Shown here one piece after another: positions 13,301 through 25,100 of a stretch of DNA of 64,000 nucleotides. This DNA is from Cyclina sinensis (taxonomy: Eukaryota > Mollusca > Bivalvia > Venerida > Veneridae), in the NCBI GenBank assembly GCA_012932295.1, contig JAAONU010000001.1:28558550-28622549 (forward strand), written 5' to 3'. A program made the translations under genes and the position numbers. How positions within the stretch are numbered: the first letter of the stretch is position 1; each line of letters opens with the position of its first letter. The notes under the pieces are model-generated. The model saw only the letters and a program-made list of their open reading frames with translations. It made no database searches and had not been told where the DNA came from.

Positions 13301-16300
13301 TCAAGAAGGCTTTACACATATGTAATGGATGGCAAGTAAGTTATTGCATACCCCATTTATTAATTGAAAACTTTTCTCAGCTTCATTGGTCATTTTCTAC
13401 TTTAGCTAGAAATTTTTGCGTTTTGAAAAAGAAAGCTTGTTTTGTGGTTATTTAAATTCGCAAAAAAATGCCATCCATGACAGTTGCTAAGTTAAAACGT
13501 GCGAAAATATTTCATGGTTTACTGTATGCCTTTATAATTTCAAAAGCAAATTCGAAACTGGGTCAGGTGGGTTCCATATCTAGGTAAAAGAAAAGGAAAA
13601 TCTTGTGAACATTCTACAGGCCATATTTTTATCTGTTTTTCATAAAACATGATCAGAATGTTTGTCTTTGTTATCTTATGGATATTTTACAAATTTGGTC
13701 ACGTTATGTCAAAACTAGGTCACCATCACAGATCAGTGGAAAACCTTAAGAACTCTCTAGAGGTCACATACATAGCCCAGTCTTCTTTAAACATTGCTAG
13801 AATGTTTATCCTGATTGTTGGTCTCTCAGACAGGTTTAAAACTTTATGTGGGTTCAAAATTCTAGGTCACGAGCAAAACACAAATTAAAACATGAACACT
13901 CTAGAGGCCTTATTTTTACCCTGTCTTCATAAAACTTGGAATATTAGTCACAATTTAATATGATTTAAAACACATCCTCTTACGTGCTGTCCTGGTTTTA
14001 GAATGATTTAATTTCTAAAGGTTCATGGGGTTTTGTTTCTTACATATCTGTCTTTCAAGTAATCTTTATTTATTTTCTCTTCTGCCATATTGTGTTAGGA
14101 TACCTCTTTAAAGACTCTAACAGTACTTCTCTGAAATGTTTATATAACAAATGAAAGATTTCTACTAAAACTTTAATTCACTATGAGACATGCAAAAGAG
14201 GACTTCATTTGAAAATCTTTTAGCAAGAATATTAAATTTGTGATAATGACCTGCTGTATAAGTGGTAAAATTCGCGACATGGAAATGTTTGCCATTTTCA
14301 CAAATTCATATAAATTGCCAAAATATCAGCCAGCGTAAATTTTATCATTCAGAAATGTATATTTCTACCCATGCATGGTTTAGCTGGTACTTGTAGTTTC
14401 TTTTAAGATCTTATATTTTCTTATTCATTGAATTATATAAGCAGCGTTTCAATTTGATTTGCCTAGAAATGACAAAACTGAAAAAAAGCAATTTGAAAAA
14501 AGCTTTTTTAAATTTTTATGCCCCCAAAGGGAGGCATGTAGTTTTTGAACTGTCCGTCCCTCAGTCCGTCCGAAAACTTTAACATTGGCAATAACTTCCA
14601 AATTAGTAAGTGGATACACTTCATACTTAAACACAACACCCCTTTGGACAAGACCTTCCCACTGACCTATATTTGTTTGACCTTGACCCCTGAATGACCT
14701 TTACCTTGAAGATCCAATTGTCCAAAAACTTTAACATTGCCCAAAACTTCTTTATTAGTAAGTGGATTTACTTCATACTTGGACACAACACCCCTTTTGA
14801 CAAGGCCTTCCCACTGACCTATACTTATTTGACCTTGACCCCTGAATGACCTTTACCTTGATGATCTTATTGTTCAAGAACTTCAACATTGCCCATAACT
14901 TCCTTACATGTATAAGTAAGTGGATTTACTTCATACTTGGACACAACACCCCTTTGGACAAGACCTTCCCACTGACCTTTAATTATTTGACCTTGACCGC
15001 TGAACATCCAATTGTCCAAAAACTAATATTTGGCCATAACTTCCAAATTAGTAAGTGGATACACTTCATACTTAAACACAACACCCCTTTGGACAAGACC
15101 TTCCCACTGACCTATATTTGCTTGATCTTGAACCCTGAATGACCTTCACTGTGAAGATCCAATTGTCCAAAAACTTTAACATTGCCTATAACTTCCTTAT
15201 TAGTAAATGGAATTACTTCATACTTGGACACAACCCCCTTTGAATATGACCTTCCCACTGACCTATATTTATTTGACCTTGACCCCTGAATGACTGGTTC
15301 TTAGCTCAAAGGTCAAAGCACCTTTCGGGGGCATTGTCATCTTACAGTGACAGTTCTTGTTTTGGCAATGAATTTTGATCAAAAGAAAATCTCCAGTCTT
15401 TTGCATTAATTATTAAGAGATTTGTTTTGGATCTATGGTCTTGCCAACCAGAAGGGACATTGACACTTTCCTGTTAATAATTGGTGTTTTTGTTTTAACA
15501 TATTTTTGTATTACTTAGTACAAATTTAAAATTAAGGTTTATAACTGACAAATGTCATATTAAGGAGTTTTTCATTTTGTATTTCAGTTCAGGACCAAGG
15601 ACTTGAAGCACTATCTGAAGTCATTGCCAGACAAAAAAATATGGCGTTAGATATTGGTAATGAGGTCGACAGTCAAAATGGTACGGTATTAAAATCATAT
15701 CTCAGACCAAGTACTGTAGGGTTGGTAGTAGGTTTAACTGGGTTATTTGTAAACAGATGAATAGTTAGATACGAAAGGCTGTATAGATACTTAAGGTTCA
15801 TGTTTAACCTTTTATATAAAGCTCTCAGCTATGGAGCTACTTTCAGATTAAACATAGTGTATTTATTGCATAGTTTTCTTCTTCCAAACTGTACAAATTG
15901 TGCCTGATTTCCCTGTCATTATAGTATATTCATTCAAATCATGCTTTAGCATCTTTGTGTTAACTCGGAAAAATAACCATAAAAAAAAACATCAACACAT
16001 CAGATACACAGCTTACAAAAGGGACCCCAAGGAGGTAGGCCTTTTTATGAGAATACAAGGAAGAAAAAATTCTATGCAATGTGATGGTCTTTTATTATGC
16101 TGCATACACAATTTAACCTCATATCAGTCAAAAACAGATGTATTGCTTTGACAGCTGGAAACATGCTGCACTCTAGGAGTTTAGTAAGAATAGAAATTGA
16201 AGGAATTATCTTGAAGTTTTGGGTATTGAGTCAAGAGTTATTGCCCTTAGAATTTGTAAACTTTTGGATTGAAAAATAGTAAGTCATAACACAAACTTGC

Positions 16301-19031
16301 CGGAACTTCTTGATTAAATGGCTTAAATTTTACGGCCTGTCATACCAAAATCGTGTGATGTGAACTTCTTCCATATTTCTAAGTCTGTCTATTTGAAACT
16401 TGGAGTGCATGTTCCTCAATAACTGCAAATGTGTGTGACACATTTTTCTGACACACTTATGACACTCAGCAGTTTTGTGGCCTGTCATAGCAAAAATTTT
16501 GTGACACAATTTCCTTCCACATTTCTTGGATTATCTTTTTGAAAATGAGTGTGCATGATCACCAATAAGTGTAGATCTGAGTGACATGTTTTTCATGCCT
16601 GCTTGTACGGGTTCTCTGGTTGTACAACCAGTCATAACAAACTCTTATTATGCGAACAACTTCTACATCTCTAGGATTATCGATTTGAAGCTCTAGTTTT
16701 ATTAGTCTTTTATAGTAAGATATGCTATCTAGAGAATAAAACATTTAATCATCTTTTTTTTTTCTTATTGTAATCACACTGTCCACCTGTATCCTTATAG
16801 TTTATGATAAATCTTGCTGACATGGAAATTTCTTGTCACAAAAAAGCCAGGGGTTAAGGTCAGAAAGCATTTTCTGTATAATATAGAATACTACCAGTCA
16901 TTATATTCCTTTCTGCTCTGAAACTATGATACATCAAAGGATAACTCTGTTACAGATTGAAACAATGTATCAGAAGGTATCCTTAAATACATATAGTAAA
17001 AACTTAAAAAAAATCTTCTTTTTTGAAACTGCAAAGGCTAGAGTTTAGATATTTGCCGTGAAACATTGTAAGTGGACCTCTACCAAGTTTGTTCAAATTA
17101 TAGTCCTGGGGTCAAAATTGGCCCTGCCCCAGGGGTCATAGATTTTCCTTAAATACATATAGTAAAATCTTTAAAAAATCTTCTGCTTTATAACTGCATG
17201 AAACATTGTGTAGAGGACCCGTACAATTATTGTTCAAATTATAGCCCAAGGGTTGAAAATGGCCCTGCGCAGGTTGGGGCGGGGTCCTAGTTTTCCTTAT
17301 ATATATATATATATATATATAGTAAAAACTTAAAAAAAAAAAAAAAACTTCTTCTCTAAAACCACACAGGCTAGAGCTTAGATATATGGCATGAAACATT
17401 GTCTAGTGAACCTCTACCAAGTTTATTCAAATGATAAAATGAAAATCTATGATACATCACGAAAACTTAACGTTGGCTATAACTTTAGGTCATGGTCACA
17501 TTTGACAGAGTTATGCCCCTTTTTGTACTTGGATTTTGTCATGAAAACTTAACGTTGGCAATAACTTTGCCATTTCTTAACATTTCCTCATCTAACTTTC
17601 AAATTATATTGCTTACGACAACAGGGTCGTGATGATGCCAAAATCTTAGGTCAAGTCACAGGTGAGAGAGTTATGCCCCTTTTTGTACTTAGATTTTGTC
17701 ATGAAAACTTAACATTGACTATAACTATCCCATTTCTTAATATTTCTTCATCAAACTTTCCAGTTGTAATGCTTACAATTGTATTGCTTAAGACAACACC
17801 ATTTCTCAAGTGCAGATAACTCTCAAATTTATTTTTGCAATGTTATGCCCCTTTTTCAACTTAAAATTCCTTGGTTCACCTTTTTGTTAATGTCCATTTC
17901 TCAAAAAGTGTCAATGATATTACATTCAAACTTGGAATACTTGATCACCAGCAAGACCCCTGCAAAGATTGTTGGTACCCATGTCCCTGAACTCTGATAT
18001 TAGATGACATTAATTTTGACCTAGTGACCTACTTTTTGTTGTTTGATGTACAGCTTTGAAATTTGGACCATGTATATAGTAAAAAATTAAAAATATATTT
18101 TGCATGAAGTATGGTCTAGTGACCAACATTGTTTAAATTCTTGTAATAAACACTAGCTTTCTTCGCTTTCACACAAATAACAGTCTGTCCTCAGGTGAGC
18201 GCTTTGGGGCCAGTGGGCCCTTGTATATTGATGTAGTTGAAGCCATACTATCTGTTAAATTACTAATTCTTAGATGATAAAATAAAGCCAACTTTTTGTT
18301 GATTTCAGACTTAATTGATGATATAACCGACCATGCTGGTAGGACAGATCAGCGGCTGATCAGAGAAACCCGCCATATTAAAATCATTGACAGAAAGTCG
18401 GCCACATGTTGTAAGTTTATACCATATTCACTGGCCAGGTTAACAACATTAGTTCACATTGTACAAGAATTCTTTTATTAGGTAAAATAAACAGTAAAAT
18501 TAGGTGCCAAAAAAGAACAATTTTGAGCTAGTTAGAGAAAATACAAGAGTAGAAAACAGTATCTGTGGCTGCAGCTCTAGGTGAGTTTCAGAATAAGGAA
18601 TAAATGTAAAAAAATAAAACCAATGACCCCTGTTTGATATAGGCCCTCGTACTACATACCAGTCATGAGCGTGTGATGCAGTCTTTTTAATGGCATTTCA
18701 TTTCTTATGTTATTTTAAATCCCTCTACAGTTCTGTAATGTAATAATAATTTAGGTAATAAAACATTAAGATCTTCAGGACACAACATAGGTTAGTCTTT
18801 ATTTTAAAGTGTTTCTTTTGTGTTCTTGAACCTCTACTTAATATGAACTCAGTTAAATGATTGCAATGCAGCAAAACTTTATTAGAAGGCTACTGTCAAG
18901 TTTTACAGTTTAGACAAAGATTCTAATTTGTTGATATTTTTCTATTTTCAGGTTACTGGGTGTTCATAATTCTTCTGTTTTTGGCTATAATTGTTGTGCT
19001 TATTGTTCCGTATCATGGAAAGGGTGCCTGA
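4345..19031 (+). CDS. STX8: Syntaxin-8 (Qc-SNARE), first coding exon not located
   Basis: STX8 is a tail-anchored Qc-SNARE that joins late-endosome fusion complexes with syntaxin-7, Vti1b and VAMP8. Exons: 4345-4444, 10405-10499, 11346-11447, 12279-12400, 15588-15680, 18309-18410, 18952-19031. All introns are GT-AG and every junction keeps phase, giving 230 codons against 236 residues in the human protein. Only the extreme N-terminus is missing. The N-terminal helices (QLGQDIMQKINDRN; EIRSSMKQYSGDVQKLRNGL) align with the Habc-like region. Exon 5 carries the DPWGVREEP and GLGNDEIRVQQQ linker. Exons 6-7 form the SNARE motif, with the zero-layer Gln in GNEVDSQN and the family-typical IIDRKSATC end. 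Exon 8 is the membrane anchor (YWVFIILLFLAIIVVLIVP) plus a short lumenal tail. The split first base at 4345 implies an upstream exon ending in TG, completing Trp in the conserved DPW-type start. Weak points: the intron after 10499 begins GTATCC, and exon 1 is unknown. A polyadenylation signal AATAAA lies at 19373-19378. Confidence 0.96.
4445..6250. other. STX8 intron, left part
   Basis: Holds a short dispersed repeat starting 'taccctccagatagaatatc' near 4476 and otherwise AT-rich unique-looking sequence. An open stretch at 4894-5103 has no exon signals and is not called. Confidence 0.5.
6330..7330. repeat. Higher-order tandem repeat (about 449 bp = 3 x ~150 bp)
   Basis: The phrase GAACCAGGTCTCT recurs at 6371, 6818 and 7268, spacing 447 and 450. 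Within one 450-bp unit three diverged subunits are recognisable by 'ttcaccatcatga' or 'ttgaccattgtaa' at 6786, 6932, 7087 and again 7236 (146, 155 and 149 bases apart). Each ends in an 'aaggtcacac' or 'aaggtcactag' phrase. This is a satellite-like trimer higher-order repeat. Confidence 0.8.
7430..7850. repeat. Dispersed repeat with two 'caaagggccataactcagtg' copies
   Basis: Two imperfect copies near 7460 and 7600, both followed by a block that ends in 'attcttacaaagta' or 'attcttgcaaagta'. This is another mollusc-style dispersed family inside the STX8 intron. Confidence 0.55.
8900..9166 (+). mobile_element. 3' end of a non-LTR element or SINE with (TTCTG)n tail
   Basis: An AATAAA-containing end ('gggttaaataaaagaaatg') runs into a pentamer tail TTCTG x3-4 at 9147-9166. 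The same pentamer tail occurs in inverse orientation at 45637-45653, next to a similar 'caataaact' end. Pentamer 3' tails are typical of target-primed retrotransposons. No reverse transcriptase domain is readable here, so the left boundary is a guess. Confidence 0.5.
9230..10400. other. STX8 intron stretch, nothing recognised
   Basis: AT-rich intron sequence up to the acceptor ATTCCACAG at 10404. The open stretches at 9296-9484 and 10263-10466 are chance; the latter only overlaps the real exon in another frame. Confidence 0.5.
12690..13920 (-). repeat. Dispersed 'GCTCAC...' repeat, diverged copy
   Basis: Begins 'tttttagctcacatgagcag', the reverse complement of the end ('aggtgagctaaaaaat') of the large array at 59285-61290. 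Inside are related phrases such as 'gacaaggtcacctt' and 'ggtcacgttatgtcaaaact'. A stretch at about 13030-13530 with 'acgcggatacaatattttgc' is not obviously repetitive. Boundaries are uncertain. Confidence 0.5.
14515..15365 (-). repeat. 'atgcccccgaaag' repeat block, about five ~150-bp subunits
   Basis: Runs from 'ttatgcccccaaagggaggc' with 'gaactgtccgtcc' to the far end 'cgggggcattgtcatcttac' and 'agtgacagttcttg'. Subunits are marked by 'acttcatactt' at about 14620, 14772, 14930, 15065 and 15217 (135-158 apart). The block at 43187-43930 is the same element in the opposite orientation. Confidence 0.85.
16330..16740. repeat. Three diverged ~146-bp tandem units
   Basis: GCCTGTCAT and its variants recur at 16335, 16480 and 16628, spacing about 145 and 148. 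Each is followed by 'ttctaagtctgtctatttga', 'ttcttggattatctttttga' or 'tctaggattatcgatttga'. It lies in an STX8 intron. Confidence 0.65.
16840..17450. repeat. Dispersed repeat (2041-family) with AT and A microsatellites
   Basis: Three 'ccttaaatacatatagtaaa'-like starts at 16981, 17147 and about 17291, with 'ggccctgccccaggggtcat' between them. The third copy has an expanded (AT)n run near 17299-17321 and an A-run near 17331-17346. Same family as 2041-2440. Confidence 0.7.
17451..18232 (-). repeat. GCTCACCTGAG-bounded dispersed repeat
   Basis: The right end 'cctcaggtgagcgctttggg' followed by 'gccagtgggcccttgtat' is the inverse of the start of the 59285 array (gggccatgatggccct...cgctcacctgag). 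Internal phrases 'catgaaaacttaacgttggc' and 'gagttatgcccctttttgta' repeat two to three times. Confidence 0.6.
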
Positions 19032-20545
19032 AACACATGTATTCAAGCTTTAGTTCTTTTTATTGCATCTAAACATCCTTATTAATTTTGATTATATATT
19101 ATTGACATTACACATCAAAGTGTATACAGTATTCACTGTGTTTTAGTCCATTTAGTGCTTCAAGATAATGAGGGTCCATTACTAGATGACTGTTGCCAGC
19201 AGCTTTGTGAGACAGAAAGAGCAGGATGGATAAAACATCATGAAGTCAGTATAGAAAAGTGGTTGGTGACCTTGCACCAGCTTGCTTTTGTAGACTTACG
19301 CTGTCCTTACCAGGCCTACAGAGATTTACAATGACTGACACAGTTTAATAACGCAGTCAAGGTGGACCTGTGAATAAAGAAAATTGTTGAACTGTAATGT
19401 TTTAAAATCTGAAGAGAATTGAGAGTTTCTCTGGAGGACTTACACTTTGTATCTTTATGCCCCCTTTCAAAAAGGGCAGCAGATTGTTTTGCAGATGTCT
19501 GTCGGTTGGTAGGTAGACCACTTCATTTTTGATAAATAACTTGAGAAAAGATGGGCACAGGGATCTGGTGTGTAGGTTATTCACGATGAGTAGATGAACG
19601 CTATTGTTATGGGCTAACAGGGTCAAAGATCATGCTCAAGGGGGCCCTCACTTTAAAACGGTTTCTGAGCAAAAGCTCCCAGTGCCTTCAAACTTTACAG
19701 GATATGTAAGAATGATGAGTAGTGGAACCCTTTTTTGCTGTAAACCCACGGGATCAAAGGTCAAGCTCACGGGGACCAATGCTTAGAAAGTGATTTCTGA
19801 TCTGTTACTTTAAAATAACTCCTTCATAGACCTTCAAGATCCCTTTACAGGGTAGTTGGGCATGTGTAGATAAATCCTATTTATTTTGTGCTCACTGTAT
19901 CAATGGCCAATACTTAGAAGTGGTTTTCAATGAATTACTCAAAAATGAGAGGATCAACAAATTTTTTAAGTTCAGCTTTAGGAGTAGATAATCTGCAACC
20001 AATTGTTTCAGACTCACATTCTTGATAAATCTTACGAATTTCTGATGCACGTATGGGGGCAATAGTTTCATGCTGACATTTCTTATGACATTCTGTAATG
20101 CATGTATTCAGCGTTTTTAATTATTTATGAACATACTGTACTAGATTAGAAAATGACCTGTTAATGCTAACAAGTGAGTGTTGATCACATGAAAGTATGC
20201 GTATTGCTTAATACAGGTGACATACAAGGTACAGGTGTATCTTACACAAGTGCAATTTGAGGTTTAGAAGGATGAAGAATGTATTCATTATTTATACAAT
20301 TAAATTGTAATTTATAGAAATAAAGATATATTATTTTTATATTTTGATTTTGTTTTATATTGTCTGTTTTGAAGAAAATAGATTTATATCTGCCTATTGT
20401 TGAAGTATCATGTGACAATCTATTTGTTTTGTCTGTCTGTCCATATTTTAGCAGAATATTTTGAACACAACATACAGTTTTTGACACATTTGGTTCAGAC
20501 ATATAGAAACTATTAGTCATGATAATGTAGTGGAGTCTAAAGGCT
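19032..20545 (+). other. STX8 3' flank, probable 3' UTR and diverged repeats
   Basis: Follows the STX8 stop. Candidate poly(A) signals AATAAA occur at 19373-19378 and 20319-20324. At about 19450-19960 there are imperfect repeats containing 'gggtcaaagatcatgctcaa' and 'ggatcaaaggtcaagctcac'. No exon of another gene was seen. Confidence 0.5.
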
Positions 20546-20621
20546 GGGTTTGCCATTTCAACCTCCAGTTATGACCTTGGCCAGGGTTTGCCATTTCGAC
20601 CTCCAGTTATGACCTTGGCTA
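20546..20621. repeat. 38-bp direct duplication
   Basis: 'gggtttgccatttcaacctc' starts at 20546 and again (one base different) at 20584. Both copies end in 'gttatgaccttggc'. Confidence 0.9.
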
Positions 20622-21653
20622 GTTATTTTTCTAAAAATAATGTATCAAAGGAAAATTCTGATTCTACAGTGTTTTAAGGATTTTGTATATATTACATTTT
20701 AGATTATGTTACTATGTGATCAAAAGTTAAATTTTTACATAATCTAAATTGATTATACTTAAGGTTGTTAGTGGTAAATTTCCAAGTACCCTGTTTTGGA
20801 TGAGGACATTTCATCGTCAAGAATGTATAATACTGCAAGATAAATAAATAGCTACAGTGGAAGTAACAATGCATATGTGTCAGCCAATATCCGGACTTGT
20901 ATGACGACCTGTGGACAATAAAGATTACATAATGGGAGTTAATATCCTGCTACTGTCAATCCTTGCATTAAATGTTTTTCCTGTATTTCAGATGTATCCA
21001 TATTTATGCAATAATTCTGTCAATCGAGAATCTAATTATAGAGCTATTTATGTGGAGGTAAAAACGCTTTCTCTTTTCATGATGATTTATTTTTGTCAGT
21101 TTTGTAAGATTTTTTTTTTACTGACAAAAACATCTGGGGTAAGGCCGCCCAATAGTTTGAGAAGTAGTTCATGGTTATTGAAGTTCATTGGAGTTTTGCA
21201 GGCAATACAGACATTCTCTACCTGCTTTATACTTGTCAGTTATACACTCCCAACACACAAGTGCCAGTAACTAATTTTTGCCATAGCAACCTCAATTTTT
21301 GTCTTGTTGAAAAAAATATGATTATGTTGCAAATTGGCAGGATCCAGTTTTCACGATGATACGAAGTGGATGAATATTTGGACAAAGAGTATGAATGAAG
21401 AGCAAGTGGGTGAGACACTGGTTTGGGACTAATAATGGAATGACATGTTAATATGCTGTCGTGAAACTGGTTATAAGGAAGACATTACAGTACTATTATT
21501 GTTATGTCCTATAATTGGTAATAAGTTATGTAATACAGTTTCAAACAATTGCAACGACCATTTGTAAAATCAAAATTGCGGCAACCTGAGCATATATTTG
21601 GTATTCCTAAATTAGCATCAATATTATGAAGAGTTAGCAACTTAAAGACTGCT
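20622..21653. other. Intergenic stretch between convergent genes
   Basis: Unique-looking AT-rich sequence between the STX8 3' flank and the end of the minus-strand precursor gene. Open stretches at 20911-21270 and 21171-21359 lack splice or start context and are treated as chance. Confidence 0.45.
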
Positions 21654-22964
21654 TTATCTTCCAAGTCCCATAAAATAGAGAGCAGGGTCTACGTGTCTTG
21701 CTGTTTTCACATTTCGATTCCAAGACTTCGGTGATCGAAATCTACTGAACATTTCTGGAGCCCACCATTTTTTCGCTCTCATCCCACCTGTTTGATTCCT
21801 CGCGTCTCCTTTGCTCAATGTTCCAACGCTTGGAGAGTAAGTATTCAAGTCGGACGAGACAAACACTAACTGGAAAGGGCCATCAAATTCACTCTCTGTT
21901 TCATCTTTTAATGTATTATGTTTCATATCTGGCTTGACCGAAGCATTTCGTTCAAAGTTGCCGTTGTTTTCATCAATATGAAGCAAGCTGTTGCCAAAGG
22001 GTTTTACATTTTTATCTAATGTCTTGTCTAGTGTCACCTCAAGCTGTTGTTTACCCGCCTGTATTGGATACAGTGTCTCGGAAAAAAATTCTGGAGTCCG
22101 TTTATGAAACAAATAACTTAAAGAGAAAAGCATTCTCAACATTTTGGCATTTTCCATAAAAAGATCTGGCTTCTTAAGAAAATGATACTGGGGGCTCTGC
22201 TTCTGGAATGCGTGCATATTCTTCAACAATGTTTTTGTTTGTTTGAGAAAGTTTAGCTTCTCTTTATCAACAGCAATCGATCTCACATCACTTATACTTG
22301 ATTCAGTTGATCTTTTTCCTATTCCTTTGTGGAAGAAGCGAAACCTATCCAAACGTCTCTTGGCCACCAGTGGGCGCTCTTGGTCAGGGCTGTACTGTAG
22401 CGGCAATCCATATCGTCTGTAAAAAAGCTGTCGGCTCAGTTGGCTGTGCAATGAACTCAATATTTTATCTGAAAGTCAAAGCAATAGTTTTAATAAAAAC
22501 AGCAGACGATAAAACTCGACGTACGAGGGGTGATCCAGAAATATCAGAAAGAGCATGCCTGGTCCTATAACTTATATAATATTATGATCTGAAACGGCAT
22601 TGTGTCTTCTACCACTTAATGTAATTTTAGAAAATGTTTCTATTATTCTATCATCATGACTTTTAAAGTGCCATAGTACAATAAGAAATAATACTTTTGC
22701 ATTTCCATAAGTATCTTATACAGCAGGGTGTTTCAAATGCTATCTGAAAGACCCTGTATATAGTATGCATTCTAGCAGCAGGAATAATCGCCAAAATGTT
22801 ACGTTATATACAGAAATGTGACGTCCTTTGCGTGTAAAATGTAAGAAAAATAAAAGCAAGTTACAACTAATGTCCACGTCTGGGACAATGATGTAAGAAT
22901 AAGAGAAACTGGAAACATACAAACAAAAGAGAAACATACAAAGGATGTTTGTGTTTGACTGCAT
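21654..22964 (-). CDS. Candidate secreted neuropeptide-like precursor, two exons
   Basis: Exon 1 is 22868-22964 and exon 2 is 21654-22468, joined by a 399-bp intron (acceptor GACTTTCAG; donor A|GTTGTA, weak but phase-correct), giving about 303 residues. Residues 1-23 look like a signal peptide: a short N-region, then the hydrophobic NILCMFLFCLYVSSFSYS. Near residues 69-85 a KRR site is followed by LDRFRFFHKGIG and KR, the classic layout of an excised peptide whose C-terminal Gly becomes an amide. The protein ends DPALYFMGLGR-stop, where the final Gly-Arg could also yield an amidated -YFMGL end. A further basic pair (FYRR) lies at residues 48-51. Cysteines beyond the signal region are not evident, which suits a linear prohormone rather than a disulfide-rich toxin or growth factor. 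I do not recognise the family, so processing and receptor are inference. The first exon was found by frame and signal-peptide logic and is less certain than the second. Confidence 0.6.
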
Positions 22965-23252
22965 GGCAACAGAGGCACGCTAAATGGTGAATGAGAGTCA
23001 TGAACGATAGGGATAAAAGTAATACAACGCGAGTTACATTTGGTCACTCACTTTCTAACAATAAATGTTCAGCCATCGGACCAAATATAATAATATGTGT
23101 AGGAGTGACTGCATTACAATTAGTTCTATTTGAAAAATCCTGTTCATTTAGGAAAATCCATCGTAGACTTGTCTTTTGAACAACACGAAACGGTTATCCT
23201 GTTTAGCGCATTTGCATTTGCGCGACTAGAACATAGACACTATAAAAATTTA
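22965..23252. other. 5' flank of the precursor gene
   Basis: Upstream of the minus-strand ATG at 22962-22964. I found no clear TATA box or repeat. A non-coding first exon cannot be excluded. Confidence 0.35.
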
Positions 23253-23369
23253 GGTTTCAATTCAATTGCCGTTATATTGATGATTTGCCATATTACTGAT
23301 TACCCCCGAAAAAAGTACATAATTAGTAATATGACAAATCATCAATATGGCGGCAATTGAATTGAAACC
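23253..23369. repeat. Foldback (inverted repeat) element
   Basis: The left arm from 23253 (GGTTTCAATTCAATTGCCG...) is the near-perfect reverse complement of the right arm ending at 23369. The arms are about 50 bp with a few mismatches, and the loop about 15-17 bases with 'cccccgaaaaaag'. Like the element at 1-175 it has CAATTGAA-containing arms, but the two are not the same sequence. Confidence 0.9.
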
Positions 23370-24480
23370 AAGTGCCTACACTAGCATTTACACGTTTTAA
23401 TGCTTTCAACCTACTCACTTATACATATATTTAACTCCTTATCCTGGCCCACCGACGCGACATGTTCGAAAGAAAAAAACATAAATTTGTAGTATAGGGC
23501 TACATGTGAAGCTGCGGGTACAAAAAGGTACACTATTGCTTCCCCCAGATTATTAGCAGGAAATCCGCAAGACATAGAGCTCCTCTATTTTTGTGACAGA
23601 ACTATGTTTATAATCATGAAAATATTGATCTTGTGAACACCAGTAATAATTTTTTGACAAGTTTGTTATAAATTCTCAGGTTAATTATCTTGTACTTCAT
23701 TGACTGTCAGGATACTTGTAAAAATCCATTTCACATTTAACAAGAGTTATGAGTCCGTTAAGAATTGATAAAAATAACGCTTCGTCAAGCTATAAAGAAC
23801 ATCTTCAAACTGAAATAAATTCATAATTGCCAATCCATAGATGTGGTGGCGTCAGATAAGAGACATATACTTTATAAATATCAAGATAAGGTGCGCCAGA
23901 CATTGATTAATAGCATGTATAACATCAGTCTCGGTAACTGTTCGAAATCTTTGTCCTGAATTTGATAAAAACAATGTAATTTGCTCAAGCAGCGGAACAC
24001 GTTTTCTTAGCTTCTGCGATTAATTTTGTCGTCGTTTAAGTTTCACCATTGAACGTCCCTCAGAATATCGGTCTGAATGCTTTATTACTGTTAAAGGATA
24101 GATTCTCCTCTAATTTTGGTTTTTTCCACGAGTTTTTGTATATCAGCGCTGCATATAGAGCAATGTATTACGTGGCATCAATATTAAACAAAAATATTTA
24201 GACAACCTGGATTTAAAGTTACCAGATCTGATTATTTTTGTAAGTATTTTGCAACTGAACACATACACCAAGTAGTATATAAGAAGAAACAGGGCCATTC
24301 TGTACTTCATTCTAAGTAAAAAATCAAGCTCACGCGTTTTAGTAGTAGTTACAGCAGCAGCAGCAGCAGAGGTAATAGTAATACGACCATATCATATACT
24401 TAGATATATATTACATTTGGGGTTAAATCTGTACATTTCGTACATTCTTTGAAAACTTTATTAGATCGTAATACCTATCT
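23370..24480. other. Intergenic stretch, short CAG run
   Basis: AT-rich sequence without recognised genes. A small (CAG)n tract occurs at about 24352-24370 after a 'tagtagtag' run. Confidence 0.5.
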
Positions 24481-24512
24481 ATCAAACATATCTGACCATG
24501 GTAAATACTGAA

Positions 24513-25100
24513 AAGTTTAGAAAATCCTTGTCTCGTTTTAGAATGTCTTCACACAGATTAAACACAGAAACTGACAGATGACAAAAACCAGTAGCAATTC
24601 CTTCTGATGAAAGAAAATGTAATTTTTGTTCTAAATTAGAAGATGAATTTCATGCATTATTAGAAAGCCCCCTATGCAATGAATTGAGCAATGAATTGAG
24701 AAGACAATGAATAAATAATTAGTTTTGAAAAAGGCCAAATATGCCGAAATTTATCGAATTATTAACTTCACAAATGAAAATATTATTATAAAGTTATCCA
24801 TGTTTATCTTTAAAATGTTTGAATTAAAAAACTGATGTAGATTACATACAATCAATATTCTAAACACCAATTTGATTTAACTATCGTTTGTACTTTATTT
24901 ATCCTATGTTGTCCTGTACCTTTTTGTTCTTTTTGTCTTATATACAATGTATTTTATGATGAATATGTCTGTATTATTTATGTATAACTTTGGCACACCG
25001 ACCTTGACAAAGTGTTTACATGTATATGTATTTATGTCAGATTATCGCCGTATGCTCATTGGCATATTGCCAACATGTATTTTGAAATAAATCTTGAAAT
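24513..25100 (+). mobile_element. Decayed 3' end of a non-LTR retrotransposon
   Basis: From 24513 the frame reads RFRMSSHRLNTETDR, stop, QKPVAIPSDERKCNFCSKL and then EDEFHALLE. This is the conserved region after the reverse transcriptase of many animal LINEs (normally ...ETGRW..., C-x-x-C, then H and CP). The Trp codon is now TGA (24579-24581) and the CP cysteine has become Ser, so the copy is dead. The likely 3' end is at about 25085-25100, 'aaataaatcttgaaatctt'. Confidence 0.75.
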
